35,590 bases of DNA from Lientehia sp934351765 (GCF_052118925.1 NZ_JBQKGG010000021.1:1-35590), one strand, 5' to 3'; positions 25,047 through 34,073 are shown, counted from the stretch's first letter. Made by a program: numbers and translations. Notes: generated by a model not told the origin, from the letters alone.

Positions 25047-25150
25047 TTTTTGTTTCATGAGTCGCCCTTTCCCATGAACTATTTTTGCTTCACAGGGCGC
25101 CCTTTCCCATGAACTATTTTTTGCTTCATAGAACGCCCTTTCCTATGAAA
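25047..25150. repeat. Three tandem 34-35-bp hairpin repeats
   Basis: Units at 25047-25080, 25081-25115 and 25116-25150 abut without spacers. Each has a T-run, then TTCATAG-like bases, GCCCTTTCC, and a closing CTATGAA-like arm that can pair with the first. The core GCCCTTTCC.ATGAA is nearly invariant, while the bases just before it vary (GAGTC, CAGGGC, TAGAAC). Two more copies lie at 29362-29432. This is an interspersed repeat family, not a CRISPR. Confidence 0.8.
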
Positions 25151-25157
25151 TAAAGAA

Positions 25158-25199
25158 ATCAGGAGTGCCGCCATTCCGATGTACACTCCTGATCTGTCT
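25158..25199 (-). terminator. Terminator of the ppk-ppx unit
   Basis: ATCAGGAGTG (25158-25167) and CACTCCTGAT (25184-25193) form a 10-bp stem. On the minus strand TTTCTTTATTT follows. Confidence 0.8.
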
Positions 25200-25228
25200 G
25201 ATTTATTTTATTGTATCTGTTTTGCTTT

Positions 25229-27385
25229 TTATTCCTCTTCCAGATGCTCTCTGGGCACAAAGACCCGTCCGGCCCCGGCTTCTTTCTTTTCCTGCTTCAC
25301 TGCCTTTGCGGCCTGGATTGCTTCCCTGCAGAATACCTCCTGAGAATCCACCAGAAGCTTTCCGCGCTTATCAGGCTTTTCATATGTTCCATCTGCCTGC
25401 AGGATATGGGCACGGACATTGTCCTCCAGCTCCACCTCCAGAATATGGAGTGCCTTTTTCTTATTGGCTTCCACTTCCACCGGGAACACCAGTTCTACCC
25501 GGCGGTCCAGGTTTCTGGGCATCCAGTCAGCACTGCCCATATAGATTTCGTAATCGCCGCCGTTCTCGAAATAAAAGATCCGGCTGTGCTCCAGAAAGGT
25601 TCCTACAATGGAGCGCACCTGAATATTTTCACTGACTCCGGGAATTCCGGTCTTTAAACAACAGATTCCCCGGACGATCAGATCGATCTTCACCCCTGCT
25701 GCCGATGCCCGGTACAGGCTCTCCATAATCACCGGATCGCAGAGGGAATTCATCTTGGCAATGATCCTTCCCTCCATTCCCTGGTTCACTCGCTGGATTT
25801 CCCGGTCGATGAGCGCCACAAACTTGTTTTTCAGCCACAAAGGTGCCAGGCACAGCTTGTTCCAGCTTAATGGTTCGGAATAGCCGGACAGCATATTGAA
25901 GACTGCGCTGGCATCCTCCCCCACTGCCCGGTCACAGGTCATGATTCCGGTATCGGTATACAGCTTTGCCGTGGAATCATTATAATTTCCCGTTGCCATG
26001 TGCACATAACGGCAGATCCCATCCGCCTCACGGCGCACCACCAGACAGATCTTACAGTGGGTCTTTAAACCCAGAAGTCCGTAAATGACATGGCAGCCGG
26101 CCTTTTCCAGCTTTTTCGCCCAGATGATATTGTTTTCCTCATCAAATCTTGCCTTTAACTCCACCAGCACCGATACCTGCTTGCCGTTTTCCGCCGCCCT
26201 GGCCAGCGCCGCCACGATGGGAGAATTTCCGCTTACCCGGTAAAGCGTCTGCTTGATGGCAAGCACCTGAGGATCCACCGCCGCCTGACGGACAAAATCC
26301 ACCACCGGATCAAAGGATTCGTAGGGATGGTGCAGGAAAATATTTCCCTTTTTGATGCAGGTGAAAATATCCTCTTCCCCGGCAAACTCCGGAACCGGCT
26401 GGGGCGTCCATTTTTTCTGCTTCAGATGGTCGAATCCATCCATTCCATACAGCTTCATAAGGAAGGTCAGATCCAGAGGACCGTTGATGTCAAAGATCAC
26501 ATCGTCCTTGATGTCAAACTCCTTCTTTAAGATCTTCAAAAGGCGCTTATCAATGGATTCCTCCACCTCCAGGCGGATCACCTCTCCCCACTGGCGGCGC
26601 TTTAACTGCCGCTCGATCTCCTTTAACAGATCCTCAGCCTCCTCCTCATCGATCGGAAGATCTGCATTCCGCATGATCCGGTAAGGATGGGCACAGATCA
26701 CTTCATAATTCAGGAACAAGCGGCTCATGTTCCGCTCAATAAGCTCCTCCAGTAAAATGAAACAGCGTCCGCCTTCTTTTCCGGCAGGCAGCTCCACGAT
26801 CCGCGGCAGCACAGCAGGCACCTGAACAGTGGCAAATTCCAGGGCATCCTTATGCTCTGCGCCCTTTTTCTTTTTTAACAGCGCTGCAATATTCAGTGAT
26901 TTGTTGCGGATCAGCGGAAACGGTCTGGAAGAATCCACCGCCATAGGGGTTACCACCGGATAAACCTCCGTCTCAAAGTACTGATCGGCAAAAGCCGCCT
27001 GTTCTTTTGTCAGCTGCTCATGATGGGAGAGTACGGTGATCCCCTCTTTTTTTAAGAGCGGCAGTAACGAACGGTTCCAGGTGGAATACTGAAGATCCAC
27101 CAGCTCATGCATCCCCGTCCCGATCTTCTCCAACTGCACCTCCGGCGTCATTCCCGCCAGATCCTTCTTCGTATAGCCTGCATGAACCATGTCTTTTAAT
27201 GATGCCACACGCACCATGACGAACTCATCCAGGTTCGAGGCCGTAATGGATAAAAATTTCAGCCGTTCAAACAGCAGATTGTTTTTATCCCGCGCTTCAC
27301 AGAGGACACGGTTGTTGAACTGAAGCCAGGACAGCTCCCGGTTCTGAAAATATTCGCTTTTCTGAAATTCCCTGTTTTCTGCCAT
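25229..27385 (-). CDS. ppk: Polyphosphate kinase 1
   Basis: Ppk1 reversibly transfers the terminal phosphate of ATP to long-chain polyphosphate, at the membrane or in the cytoplasm. The 718-residue protein shows all four domains: N-terminal (FQNRELSWLQFNNRVL near 13), head domain, and two phospholipase-D-like catalytic domains with KQTLYRVSGNSPIV near 380, the catalytic-His motif GLKTHCKICLVVR near 440 and RGICCLKTGIPG near 570. The C-terminal SADWMPRNLDRRVE near 622 completes the active site. The length is normal. The ppx start-to-stop frame ends 5 bp upstream, so the synthesis and degradation enzymes form one operon, ppx first. Confidence 0.97.
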   Translation of the reverse strand: MAENREFQKSEYFQNRELSWLQFNNRVLCEARDKNNLLFERLKFLSITASNLDEFVMVRVASLKDMVHAGYTKKDLAGMTPEVQLEKIGTGMHELVDLQYSTWNRSLLPLLKKEGITVLSHHEQLTKEQAAFADQYFETEVYPVVTPMAVDSSRPFPLIRNKSLNIAALLKKKKGAEHKDALEFATVQVPAVLPRIVELPAGKEGGRCFILLEELIERNMSRLFLNYEVICAHPYRIMRNADLPIDEEEAEDLLKEIERQLKRRQWGEVIRLEVEESIDKRLLKILKKEFDIKDDVIFDINGPLDLTFLMKLYGMDGFDHLKQKKWTPQPVPEFAGEEDIFTCIKKGNIFLHHPYESFDPVVDFVRQAAVDPQVLAIKQTLYRVSGNSPIVAALARAAENGKQVSVLVELKARFDEENNIIWAKKLEKAGCHVIYGLLGLKTHCKICLVVRREADGICRYVHMATGNYNDSTAKLYTDTGIMTCDRAVGEDASAVFNMLSGYSEPLSWNKLCLAPLWLKNKFVALIDREIQRVNQGMEGRIIAKMNSLCDPVIMESLYRASAAGVKIDLIVRGICCLKTGIPGVSENIQVRSIVGTFLEHSRIFYFENGGDYEIYMGSADWMPRNLDRRVELVFPVEVEANKKKALHILEVELEDNVRAHILQADGTYEKPDKRGKLLVDSQEVFCREAIQAAKAVKQEKKEAGAGRVFVPREHLEEE

Positions 27386-27390
27386 GACTC

Positions 27391-28914
27391 CTATCCCTTC
27401 TTTCTTCTGAGCACCGGCCGGATCCCATATACTTCCTCAAAGAAGTCTGCTTTCGGGACAAACAGGCTCTGCTCCAGCATGATATTTTCCGTAGAATCCG
27501 TTGTGATCACCATCTGCTGATCCCGGACGGAAACCTTGATATTCTTGAATTTCTGCTTATGGCTGCGATCGATGGCATTTCCGATTTTTAAGATGGCAGT
27601 CAGCTTGGCAATGGTGATCCGCATCTGCTTATCCAGCGTGACAGAATCCGCCGTATAATCAAATTCCAGCGTATTATACTTCACCACATTGGCAATGATT
27701 TCCCGTTCTTTATGAGAGATCCCGATAATCTCCGTGGACAGAATGATATTATAGGCACACTCCCCCGGCGTCCGCATACTGATATATTTTCCGCAGTCAT
27801 GGAGAATGGCACTGATCTGCAGCAGCAGCCGTTCCCGTTTTCCGAGGCCATGATACTTCTTCATGCTGTCAAACAGGTTCAGTACATTCTTTTCCAGGAT
27901 AGCCGAATGGTTCTTATCACACCGGTAGCGCTCCGCAATGATACGCGCCGCCGCGATAATGTCGCCGGAAAAATCATGGGTAAACCGGATCAGTTTTTTC
28001 TGTTCTGCATATTCCGCCGCAATTCCGTCTCCCAGCCGCACACCGGGAAGCCACAGAAGCTCCGCCCCTGTCACATCGATCAGCTTTTTATAAACCATGG
28101 CACCTGGTACGATCAACGCCACATACTCTGCCGGAATGTCATACTTTTCTGCAATTCCCGCCTCGCTGAGGGTCCGCAGATCCTGATAGAAATTCAGGAA
28201 TTCTTCCGCCGTGATCCGCTGGCGGTCAGATTTTGCACCACGCCCCAGATACAGGGCACATACTCCGGTAGCAATGATATTTTTCACGTTCCGATCCTTC
28301 AGAAACAGCTTCTGGAAGGTATCGATATCGTTGTCGATCAGCTCCTGCGTGATCTGATACTTATCAGCATCCGTTCCTCCGGTACCCGAAAGGATCTGAT
28401 AAATCCGGAGAGCTCCCAGTTTTAAATTCTGGGTCGTCACCAGCATATCCTTGTCGAAGAGAGAAATCTGCATACTGCCGGAGCCTACCTCCGCAATGGC
28501 TGTTCCTTTCTGGATCATGTTGTTGAATTCATTTTCCTTCGCCGCAATGGCCTTGTAGCATAAAAAGCGCTGCTCGGAATTGCTGAGGATCTCGATCTTG
28601 ATTCCGGTCCGCACCTGGATCTGATCCAGGACGACCTCCCGGTTTTCCGCCTCCCGCAGTGCGCTGGTTCCATATGCTTTATAGCCATCCACCTGGTACT
28701 CCGACATGATCTCCTTGAATTTCAGAAGAAGCCGGCACATTTCATCGACCCGTTCATGACTGATCACGCCCCGCCCATAGGTATCTCGCCCCAGACCGAT
28801 GATCTTCCTTACCCGATCCAATTGGTTAATTCCTTTTTTCGGGGAGATCTCATATATCGTAAGCTCCAGCTCATAGGAGCCCACATCGATCGCCGCAAAT
28901 GTCGTTACTGCCAT
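27391..28914 (-). CDS. ppx: Ppx/GppA phosphatase with C-terminal HD domain
   Basis: The 507-residue protein degrades polyphosphate or converts pppGpp to ppGpp. It has the actin/Hsp70-like fold with FAAIDVGSYELEL at the N-terminus, AYGTSALREAENRE near 80, the second phosphate loop AEVGSGSMQISLFD near 138 and LWLPGVRLGDGIAAEY near 290, followed by an HD-type domain (HDCGKYIS near 373). I start at ATG 28914, after AGGGG; the upstream ATG at 28962 would lie only a few bases after the predicted transcription start and adds a low-complexity tail. The gene is paired with ppk, supporting an exopolyphosphatase role. Confidence 0.9.
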   Translation of the reverse strand: MAVTTFAAIDVGSYELELTIYEISPKKGINQLDRVRKIIGLGRDTYGRGVISHERVDEMCRLLLKFKEIMSEYQVDGYKAYGTSALREAENREVVLDQIQVRTGIKIEILSNSEQRFLCYKAIAAKENEFNNMIQKGTAIAEVGSGSMQISLFDKDMLVTTQNLKLGALRIYQILSGTGGTDADKYQITQELIDNDIDTFQKLFLKDRNVKNIIATGVCALYLGRGAKSDRQRITAEEFLNFYQDLRTLSEAGIAEKYDIPAEYVALIVPGAMVYKKLIDVTGAELLWLPGVRLGDGIAAEYAEQKKLIRFTHDFSGDIIAAARIIAERYRCDKNHSAILEKNVLNLFDSMKKYHGLGKRERLLLQISAILHDCGKYISMRTPGECAYNIILSTEIIGISHKEREIIANVVKYNTLEFDYTADSVTLDKQMRITIAKLTAILKIGNAIDRSHKQKFKNIKVSVRDQQMVITTDSTENIMLEQSLFVPKADFFEEVYGIRPVLRRKKG

Positions 28915-28974
28915 TCCATCACCCCTTGGTTCCTTAGTTTTTCCGGTCTGTTCTGACCACATTCTTTACCCTTC

Positions 28975-29004
28975 ATTTTACCCCATATGACTGTAAAAAA
29001 GCAA
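28975..29004 (-). promoter_or_regulatory. Candidate promoter of ppx-ppk
   Basis: On the minus strand TTGCTT (28999-29004), 18 bp, TAAAAT (28975-28980). Its start point falls near 28968, which favours the downstream ppx start codon. Confidence 0.5.
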
Positions 29005-29029
29005 GTAAGAAACAGGTAAAGAACGACAC

Positions 29030-29281
29030 TCAGATCTTCTCCGTATCCTTTTGTCCATCCGCCTGTTCCTCTTCTTCGAGAATCGCCCGGATACTGTCCA
29101 CCATTTCCCTTTTCATCTTTTTAATCTCCTCCGGTGTATAGATATAATAATACGATGGCGGGATCAGAGAATACAGATCCCCGGCTCTCTGCCTCCACTG
29201 ATAATCCATATGCCAGAGTTTCCATTTCCAATACAGCTTCTTTACCATCTCTTTTATATATTTCATCGTTTTTAACATCAT
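29030..29281 (-). CDS. Small basic/acidic hypothetical protein
   Basis: An 83-residue protein I do not recognise. The first 35 residues are basic and aromatic (KKLYWKWKLWHMDYQWRQRA), followed by SLIPPSYYYIYTPEEIKKM and a strongly acidic C-terminal helix (ILEEEEQADGQKDTEKI). The composition looks like real protein, not a shadow frame. No signal peptide or membrane helix is evident. The start is uncertain: ATG 29281 and ATG 29266 both lack a clear ribosome site, and a TATAAT box lies near 29315. It sits alone between ppx and the second repeat block. Confidence 0.5.
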   Translation of the reverse strand: MMLKTMKYIKEMVKKLYWKWKLWHMDYQWRQRAGDLYSLIPPSYYYIYTPEEIKKMKREMVDSIRAILEEEEQADGQKDTEKI

Positions 29282-29361
29282 TATATAGAACTATATCGTG
29301 CATATATACACTATATTATAAGAAGTACCTGCTCGTCAAGCACAGGCGTCTCTGATTCTAT

Positions 29362-29432
29362 ATTTTTTTATTTTACAGAGCACACCTTCCTATGAAATTT
29401 TTTGTTTCATAAGACGCACCTTCCATGGAACA
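29362..29432. repeat. Two further copies of the hairpin repeat
   Basis: Units at 29362-29397 and 29398-29432 match the family at 25047-25150: T-run, TTTCATAAG-like arm, CACCTTCC core and TATGAA or CATGGAA arm. They are more diverged (GCACACCTTCC, GACGCACCTTCC) but lie in the same orientation. They border the terminator of the LTA-synthase-like gene. Confidence 0.7.
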
Positions 29433-29436
29433 AAAA

Positions 29437-29481
29437 ACTTCCCTCTCTATCAGATCCTGTTTTTCTGATAAAAAGGGAAGT
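29437..29481 (-). terminator. Terminator after the hisH-to-ltaS-like gene run
   Basis: Outer stem ACTTCCC/GGGAAGT with inner ATCAGA/TCTGAT. TTTTTTG follows on the minus strand. It lies 38 bp after the stop codon of the LTA-synthase-like gene. Confidence 0.8.
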
Positions 29482-29518
29482 CTGTTTCTTATTGATTCTC
29501 TTTTTGTTTCTTCTGCCT

Positions 29519-31723
29519 TTAATTCAAGCTGGAGCTGTTCTTGGTATCTCCGAAAATATAGCTGTACGCATCGTTCTCATACACAATGCTGGAGATCTGA
29601 CGGCGGTTAGAGGCGACCTTCTTCATAGTTGCCACATAATCCTCCTGGGACGCTGCATCCAGGGTACAGCCCGCAGACGGCGTAAAGGTCTGAGTATAAC
29701 GGTCATAATAGCCCTGATCGGTCAGCCAGCTTCCGGAGTTGAAAGCCACAAGAGGCGTGGAATCCGAAAGAATATCTGTGCCGGAAAGCATTCTGGAATC
29801 ATATTCCAGGCCGAGGAGATTGGAGATCGTCGGCAGAATATCTACCTGGCAGCAGACCTTATCTACCTGAACCGGTTCTGTCATGCTTCCTGTCCACATG
29901 ATCAGCGTATTCTTATACAGGTTGTAGTCTGTGATCATTTCCTCCTTCAGGTTATCTGCCAGAGCCGATGTATCTCCGGAAGAGAAGGTCTTTCCGGCAA
30001 GCTCCTCGATGGTGGATACGTTGAAATAGGGAATATGATCCGCGGCCAGGACAACCAGTGTCTTGTCTGCGATCCCGGCATCCTCCAGCCTCTGGAGCAG
30101 ATATTCCATGGACTTGTCCAGCTCGATCACAGTACCAAGATATCCCTGGGTCACCTCGGAATATCCGGTATTACTTACCAGCTCCCGGTTCTTCTTTGCC
30201 TGAGCATTACTCTCAAATTCATAAGGCATGTGCCCGCTGATAGTCATATAGTATACATTAAACGGCGTGCTGCTGCCGATATACTGATCCACCGTCTGCT
30301 CCATGCAGTAAAGATCCGACTGCGGCCAGATTGCCTTTGTGCCGGCCTCATTCATTTCCATATTGAATCCGGTTCCGCTCTGCACCCATTTATAGCCAAG
30401 GTTTGTATGGGATTTCAGACGATTATACATATCTCCGTTTGCATGAAAGCCAATGGAGCCATAGCCTTGACGGTTCAGCTGCTGCGCCAGACTGAAATAC
30501 CAGTTTGTTCCCGCATCACCACTGTCCTGCATGATGATAGTACCGCCATTCTGAGGATATAACCCGGTCAGATTCTGACACTCGCCACCGGAGGTACTGG
30601 TATAATGAAGCGCAGAATAGAAATTATTGAACACAAAGCCCTCATGGGACAGCTTCCAAAGCGTTGGTGTCAATTCCTGGCTGATTCCATATCCGGTAAA
30701 CCCTTCCGCCGTCACAAAGATCACGTTATAACCCTTAAACGCTCCCGTATATTTATTCTTATTGGAGGGCGTCTGGCTGTTAAAATACTTACAGAGCCAG
30801 GAAACATCATCGTTGGAGGCATTGGCCGCCAGCGTCTCCAGATCTACATTCATCACATTGGGAGAGGTATCTGTATTGGTAAACAATGACGCATTTCCGG
30901 AGGCAGCCACACTCCCTGTCTCTTCCGTACTGTCCGTCGCCTTACTCTCATTCTCTGCCAGGCTTGGCGTAGCTGCAAAATCATCATCCAGATTCTTCTT
31001 CACACCAAAAAGCGAATGTTTCAGATCCAGGCGAAGCATGGTCGTAACGCCAAGCTGTTCTACCTGATCATCCACGTTGGTATTTGTGGCATACATGGAA
31101 GCCGGCTTATAATCACCGCTCCAGGGCAGGTGCAGTATCAGCAGGCCCAGAAGGTGGGTCGCTACAAATGCGCCAGCCACAACACCGGAAAGTCCAATCC
31201 ATTTTTTCTTGAAATTATAGAAGTTCCGGCCAATCACATAAATAAAGATCACCGGGATAAACATCAGAAGAATTCCAAACAGATTTCCTAAGATTCCCTT
31301 GATAATAGCATCCATATAGTCCGTCAGCTTGTTGTTGGCTGCCGTTTTGGCGATACTGAACAACTGATAATACGTTGCCAGAATCTTCTTGGTCATCATC
31401 TCAACCGTATAAACCACGCTGAACAGAATCGTAATCACATAAGTAATGATCCGATTCACGCGGAAGCTGAAATTTATTGCCAGCAGGGATAACAGAAAGC
31501 CCATGGATACAGAAAACAACAGCCAGATCGGCAGGTATTTTAAGCTTTCCTTCATATAAATATGAAACATCAGTTCCAGATAAAAAATCATCATCGGAAA
31601 ATACAGGATCGGTCCGAGAACCGATAACAGCCCCAGAACGCCCTGCGGTCTTCTGCCGCGGCGTCTGGAACCTTCACCCAGGCTTCCGTACTGACTTCTT
31701 CTCCGTCTTCTATAGTCTGCCAT
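29519..31723 (-). CDS. LTA synthase family membrane sulfatase-fold protein
   Basis: A 734-residue protein with a basic cytoplasmic N-terminus (YRRRRRSQ, RRRGRRPQG), five predicted membrane helices up to about residue 210, a Ser/Thr/Asn-rich linker (about 240-310) and a large extracellular alkaline-phosphatase/sulfatase domain. The domain has YNVIFVTAEGF (metal-binding Glu), the TSTSGGE nucleophile region near 385, GFHANGDMYNR near 435 and AADHIPYF near 560. LtaS enzymes polymerise glycerol phosphate from phosphatidylglycerol on the outer membrane face. The nucleophile loop differs from the classical LtaS GKTSDAE, so a related phosphoglycerol transfer onto another glycan is possible. It follows uppP by 27 bp and is the last gene of the run. 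Confidence 0.88.
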   Translation of the reverse strand: MADYRRRRRSQYGSLGEGSRRRGRRPQGVLGLLSVLGPILYFPMMIFYLELMFHIYMKESLKYLPIWLLFSVSMGFLLSLLAINFSFRVNRIITYVITILFSVVYTVEMMTKKILATYYQLFSIAKTAANNKLTDYMDAIIKGILGNLFGILLMFIPVIFIYVIGRNFYNFKKKWIGLSGVVAGAFVATHLLGLLILHLPWSGDYKPASMYATNTNVDDQVEQLGVTTMLRLDLKHSLFGVKKNLDDDFAATPSLAENESKATDSTEETGSVAASGNASLFTNTDTSPNVMNVDLETLAANASNDDVSWLCKYFNSQTPSNKNKYTGAFKGYNVIFVTAEGFTGYGISQELTPTLWKLSHEGFVFNNFYSALHYTSTSGGECQNLTGLYPQNGGTIIMQDSGDAGTNWYFSLAQQLNRQGYGSIGFHANGDMYNRLKSHTNLGYKWVQSGTGFNMEMNEAGTKAIWPQSDLYCMEQTVDQYIGSSTPFNVYYMTISGHMPYEFESNAQAKKNRELVSNTGYSEVTQGYLGTVIELDKSMEYLLQRLEDAGIADKTLVVLAADHIPYFNVSTIEELAGKTFSSGDTSALADNLKEEMITDYNLYKNTLIMWTGSMTEPVQVDKVCCQVDILPTISNLLGLEYDSRMLSGTDILSDSTPLVAFNSGSWLTDQGYYDRYTQTFTPSAGCTLDAASQEDYVATMKKVASNRRQISSIVYENDAYSYIFGDTKNSSSLN

Positions 31724-31750
31724 AATTCTTCCTCACTTTTTGTAAACTGC

Positions 31751-32572
31751 CTATTTGATCATGAAATACAATAACACCAGAATGCCGAGAATAATCCGGT
31801 AAATCCCGAACGCGGTGAAATCCTTTTTCCTGATATAACTCATCAGGAATCGGATTGCAAACACCGATACCAGAAATGCTGTGATCATTCCCACCAGAAG
31901 CACAACCACCTCCATTCCCGTATAATGGAAGCCAAACTTGATCAGTTTTAAGAAGCTGGCTCCAAACATCACCGGAATGGACATGAAGAACGAATATTCT
32001 GCTGCAATGGGTCTGGAGACTCCGATCAGCATGGCGCCCAGAATCGTTGCGCCGGAACGGGAGGTTCCCGGAACCAGGGACAGAACCTGAAATGCACCAA
32101 TAATCAGCGCATCCTGATAGGTAAGCTGAGAAAACTTCTCCACCGTGAAGTACCGTTTTCTATTTCTCCGCTCCAGAAGGATAAACAGTACGCCGTAAAT
32201 GATCAGCGTTGCCGCAACCACATGGCTGTTATAAAAATGGGCATCAAACCAGTCATTAAACAGGACGCCAAGCACGCCGGCCGGAATACAGCCTACAAGG
32301 ACCTTTCCCCAAAGTCTCCAGGTCTGCCGCTTCTGCCGGTTATTTTTCCGCGATGAAAAGGGATTCAGCTTATGGAAAAATAAAATGCATACCGCCAGGA
32401 TCGCACCAAGCTGGATCACCACACGGAACATCTCCATGAACTCCGCGCTGACCTTTAAGGGCAGCAAATCCTCCAGAAGGATCATGTGACCGGTACTGCT
32501 GATGGGCAGCCACTCGGTAATTCCCTCTACGATTCCGAATACGATCGCTTTTAATAATTCTACGATATTCAT
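31751..32572 (-). CDS. uppP: Undecaprenyl-diphosphatase
   Basis: UppP (BacA) recycles undecaprenyl diphosphate to the monophosphate carrier used in wall synthesis; extra copies give bacitracin resistance. The 273-residue membrane protein has EGITEWLPISSTGHMIL near residue 16, with the catalytic Glu and Ser-rich motif, and the second motif PGTSRSGATILGAM near 168. About eight hydrophobic helices are visible. The ATG at 32572 overlaps the ung stop codon by 4 bp, showing translational coupling. It is followed 27 bp later by the LTA-synthase-like gene, a plausible functional link through the cell envelope. Confidence 0.97.
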   Translation of the reverse strand: MNIVELLKAIVFGIVEGITEWLPISSTGHMILLEDLLPLKVSAEFMEMFRVVIQLGAILAVCILFFHKLNPFSSRKNNRQKRQTWRLWGKVLVGCIPAGVLGVLFNDWFDAHFYNSHVVAATLIIYGVLFILLERRNRKRYFTVEKFSQLTYQDALIIGAFQVLSLVPGTSRSGATILGAMLIGVSRPIAAEYSFFMSIPVMFGASFLKLIKFGFHYTGMEVVVLLVGMITAFLVSVFAIRFLMSYIRKKDFTAFGIYRIILGILVLLYFMIK

Positions 32573-33264
32573 ACCTTCTCCCCGTTTGCATTGATATTTT
32601 CAATTTGCCAGTCAATGGGTTCTATTCCATGAGCCTTCAGAAATTCATTTGTTTTACTGAACGGTCTGCTTCCGAAGAATCCCCGGTACGCCGACAACGG
32701 ACTCGGATGAGGGGCCTCCAGAATCAGATGATTCGGATTGGTGAGCATCGGCTTCTTATTCTGCGCCGGCCGGCCCCAGAGAATAAAAACAATGGGCTGA
32801 TCCAGCTTATTTAATGCTTTGATGGCGGCATCCGTAAACTCCTCCCAGCCGATTCCCCGGTGAGAATTAGCTGCATGGGCCCGTACCGTCAAAACCGTAT
32901 TCAGAAGCAGGACTCCCTGTTTCGCCCACTTTGTCAAATACCCGTTGTTTGGGATATAGCAGCCAAGATCATCGTGAAGCTCCTGGTAAATATTCACCAG
33001 CGACGGCGGGATCTCCACACCAGGCTTCACGGAAAAGCAGAGTCCGTGAGCCTGCCCTATATTATGATACGGATCCTGCCCAAGGATCACCACCTTGACC
33101 TGATGAAACGGTGTCAGCTCAAAGGCAGAGAAAATATCCTTTGCATCCGGAAACACCTGTCTGGTCTTATATTCTTCTTTTACTGTCTGATATAACCTGG
33201 CATAATATGGTTTCTTAAACTCAGCCGACAACGGCTCCAGCCAGTCATTGGATATTGCAGCCAT
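32569..33264 (-). CDS. ung: Uracil-DNA glycosylase, family 1
   Basis: Ung removes uracil from DNA at the start of base excision repair. The 231-residue length is typical. Motifs are complete: water-activating GQDPYHNIGQAHG with Asp64, the aromatic Phe of CFSV that stacks on uracil, LLLNTVLTVR near 120, and the leucine-loop PHPSPLSAYRGFFG near 185 with its catalytic His. AAGGATAGC precedes ATG 33264. It lies between hisF and uppP on one strand with short gaps; the association with his genes seems a chance of operon assembly rather than a shared function. Confidence 0.98.
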   Translation of the reverse strand: MAAISNDWLEPLSAEFKKPYYARLYQTVKEEYKTRQVFPDAKDIFSAFELTPFHQVKVVILGQDPYHNIGQAHGLCFSVKPGVEIPPSLVNIYQELHDDLGCYIPNNGYLTKWAKQGVLLLNTVLTVRAHAANSHRGIGWEEFTDAAIKALNKLDQPIVFILWGRPAQNKKPMLTNPNHLILEAPHPSPLSAYRGFFGSRPFSKTNEFLKAHGIEPIDWQIENINANGEKV

Positions 33265-33291
33265 AGCTATCCTTCTTTCGTTCTTTTTCCG

Positions 33292-34053
33292 TTACAGCCG
33301 CACCGGAATACCACGACCTGCAAGATATTCCTTCAGATCCCGGATCTCCAGCTCTTTATAATGGAACAGCGAAGCCGCCAAAGCCGCATCCGCCTTTCCC
33401 TCTGTCAGTACATCATAAAAATGCTCTTTTGTTCCTGCTCCGCCGGAGGCGATCACCGGAATGGATACATTTTCTGCAATGGCAGCCGTCAGTTCATTAT
33501 CATATCCGGCCTTTGTTCCATCACAGTCCATACTTGTCAGAAGGATTTCTCCTGCGCCCAGCCGGTCTGCCTTCATCGCCCATTCCACTGCGTCCAGTCC
33601 CACATCGATCCGTCCGCCGTTTTTATAGATATTCCAGCCGGATCCATCGGCCCGCCGTTTGGCATCAATGGCCACTACCACACACTGGCTTCCGAATTTT
33701 TCTGCCGCCTCGGAGATCAGGTTTGGATGATTGATGGCCGAAGAATTAATGGAGATCTTATCCGCTCCTTCCCGAAGCAGTGCCTTAAAATCCTCCACTG
33801 TCCGGATTCCTCCGCCGACTGTAAATGGAATAAATACCTTTTCTGCCACCCGACGCACCATATCCACCACAGTATTTCTTGCATCCGAGGAGGCTGTGAT
33901 ATCCAGAAACACCAGTTCATCTGCTCCGGCCTTGTCGTAAGCCGCCGCGATCTCCACGGGATCACCGGCATCCCGCAGATTCACAAAGTTGACACCCTTT
34001 ACCACCCGTCCTGCATGCACATCAAGACAGGGGATAATTCGTTTTGTATACAT
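33292..34053 (-). CDS. hisF: Imidazole glycerol phosphate synthase, cyclase subunit
   Basis: The 253-residue TIM barrel uses ammonia from HisH to turn PRFAR into imidazole glycerol phosphate and AICAR, in histidine synthesis. Catalytic Asp11 is in IIPCLDVHAGRVVKGVNF and the second Asp near 130 is in VVAIDAKR. Phosphate-binding loops GGGIRTVEDF near 82 and ASGGAGTKEHF near 222 are intact. It starts 20 bp after hisH. GGAGGAAAG precedes ATG 34053. The other his genes are not in the window. Confidence 0.98.
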   Translation of the reverse strand: MYTKRIIPCLDVHAGRVVKGVNFVNLRDAGDPVEIAAAYDKAGADELVFLDITASSDARNTVVDMVRRVAEKVFIPFTVGGGIRTVEDFKALLREGADKISINSSAINHPNLISEAAEKFGSQCVVVAIDAKRRADGSGWNIYKNGGRIDVGLDAVEWAMKADRLGAGEILLTSMDCDGTKAGYDNELTAAIAENVSIPVIASGGAGTKEHFYDVLTEGKADAALAASLFHYKELEIRDLKEYLAGRGIPVRL

Positions 34054-34073
34054 GGCTTTCCTCCTGTCTTCTG

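Noticed and set aside
25047..25150. CRISPR array
   Set aside because: The repeats abut with no unique spacers, only three units occur and no cas gene is near.
29402..30562. 386-codon plus-strand frame opposite the LTA-synthase-like gene
   Set aside because: Antisense shadow of a domain with intact catalytic motifs, and it begins inside a repeat and terminator.
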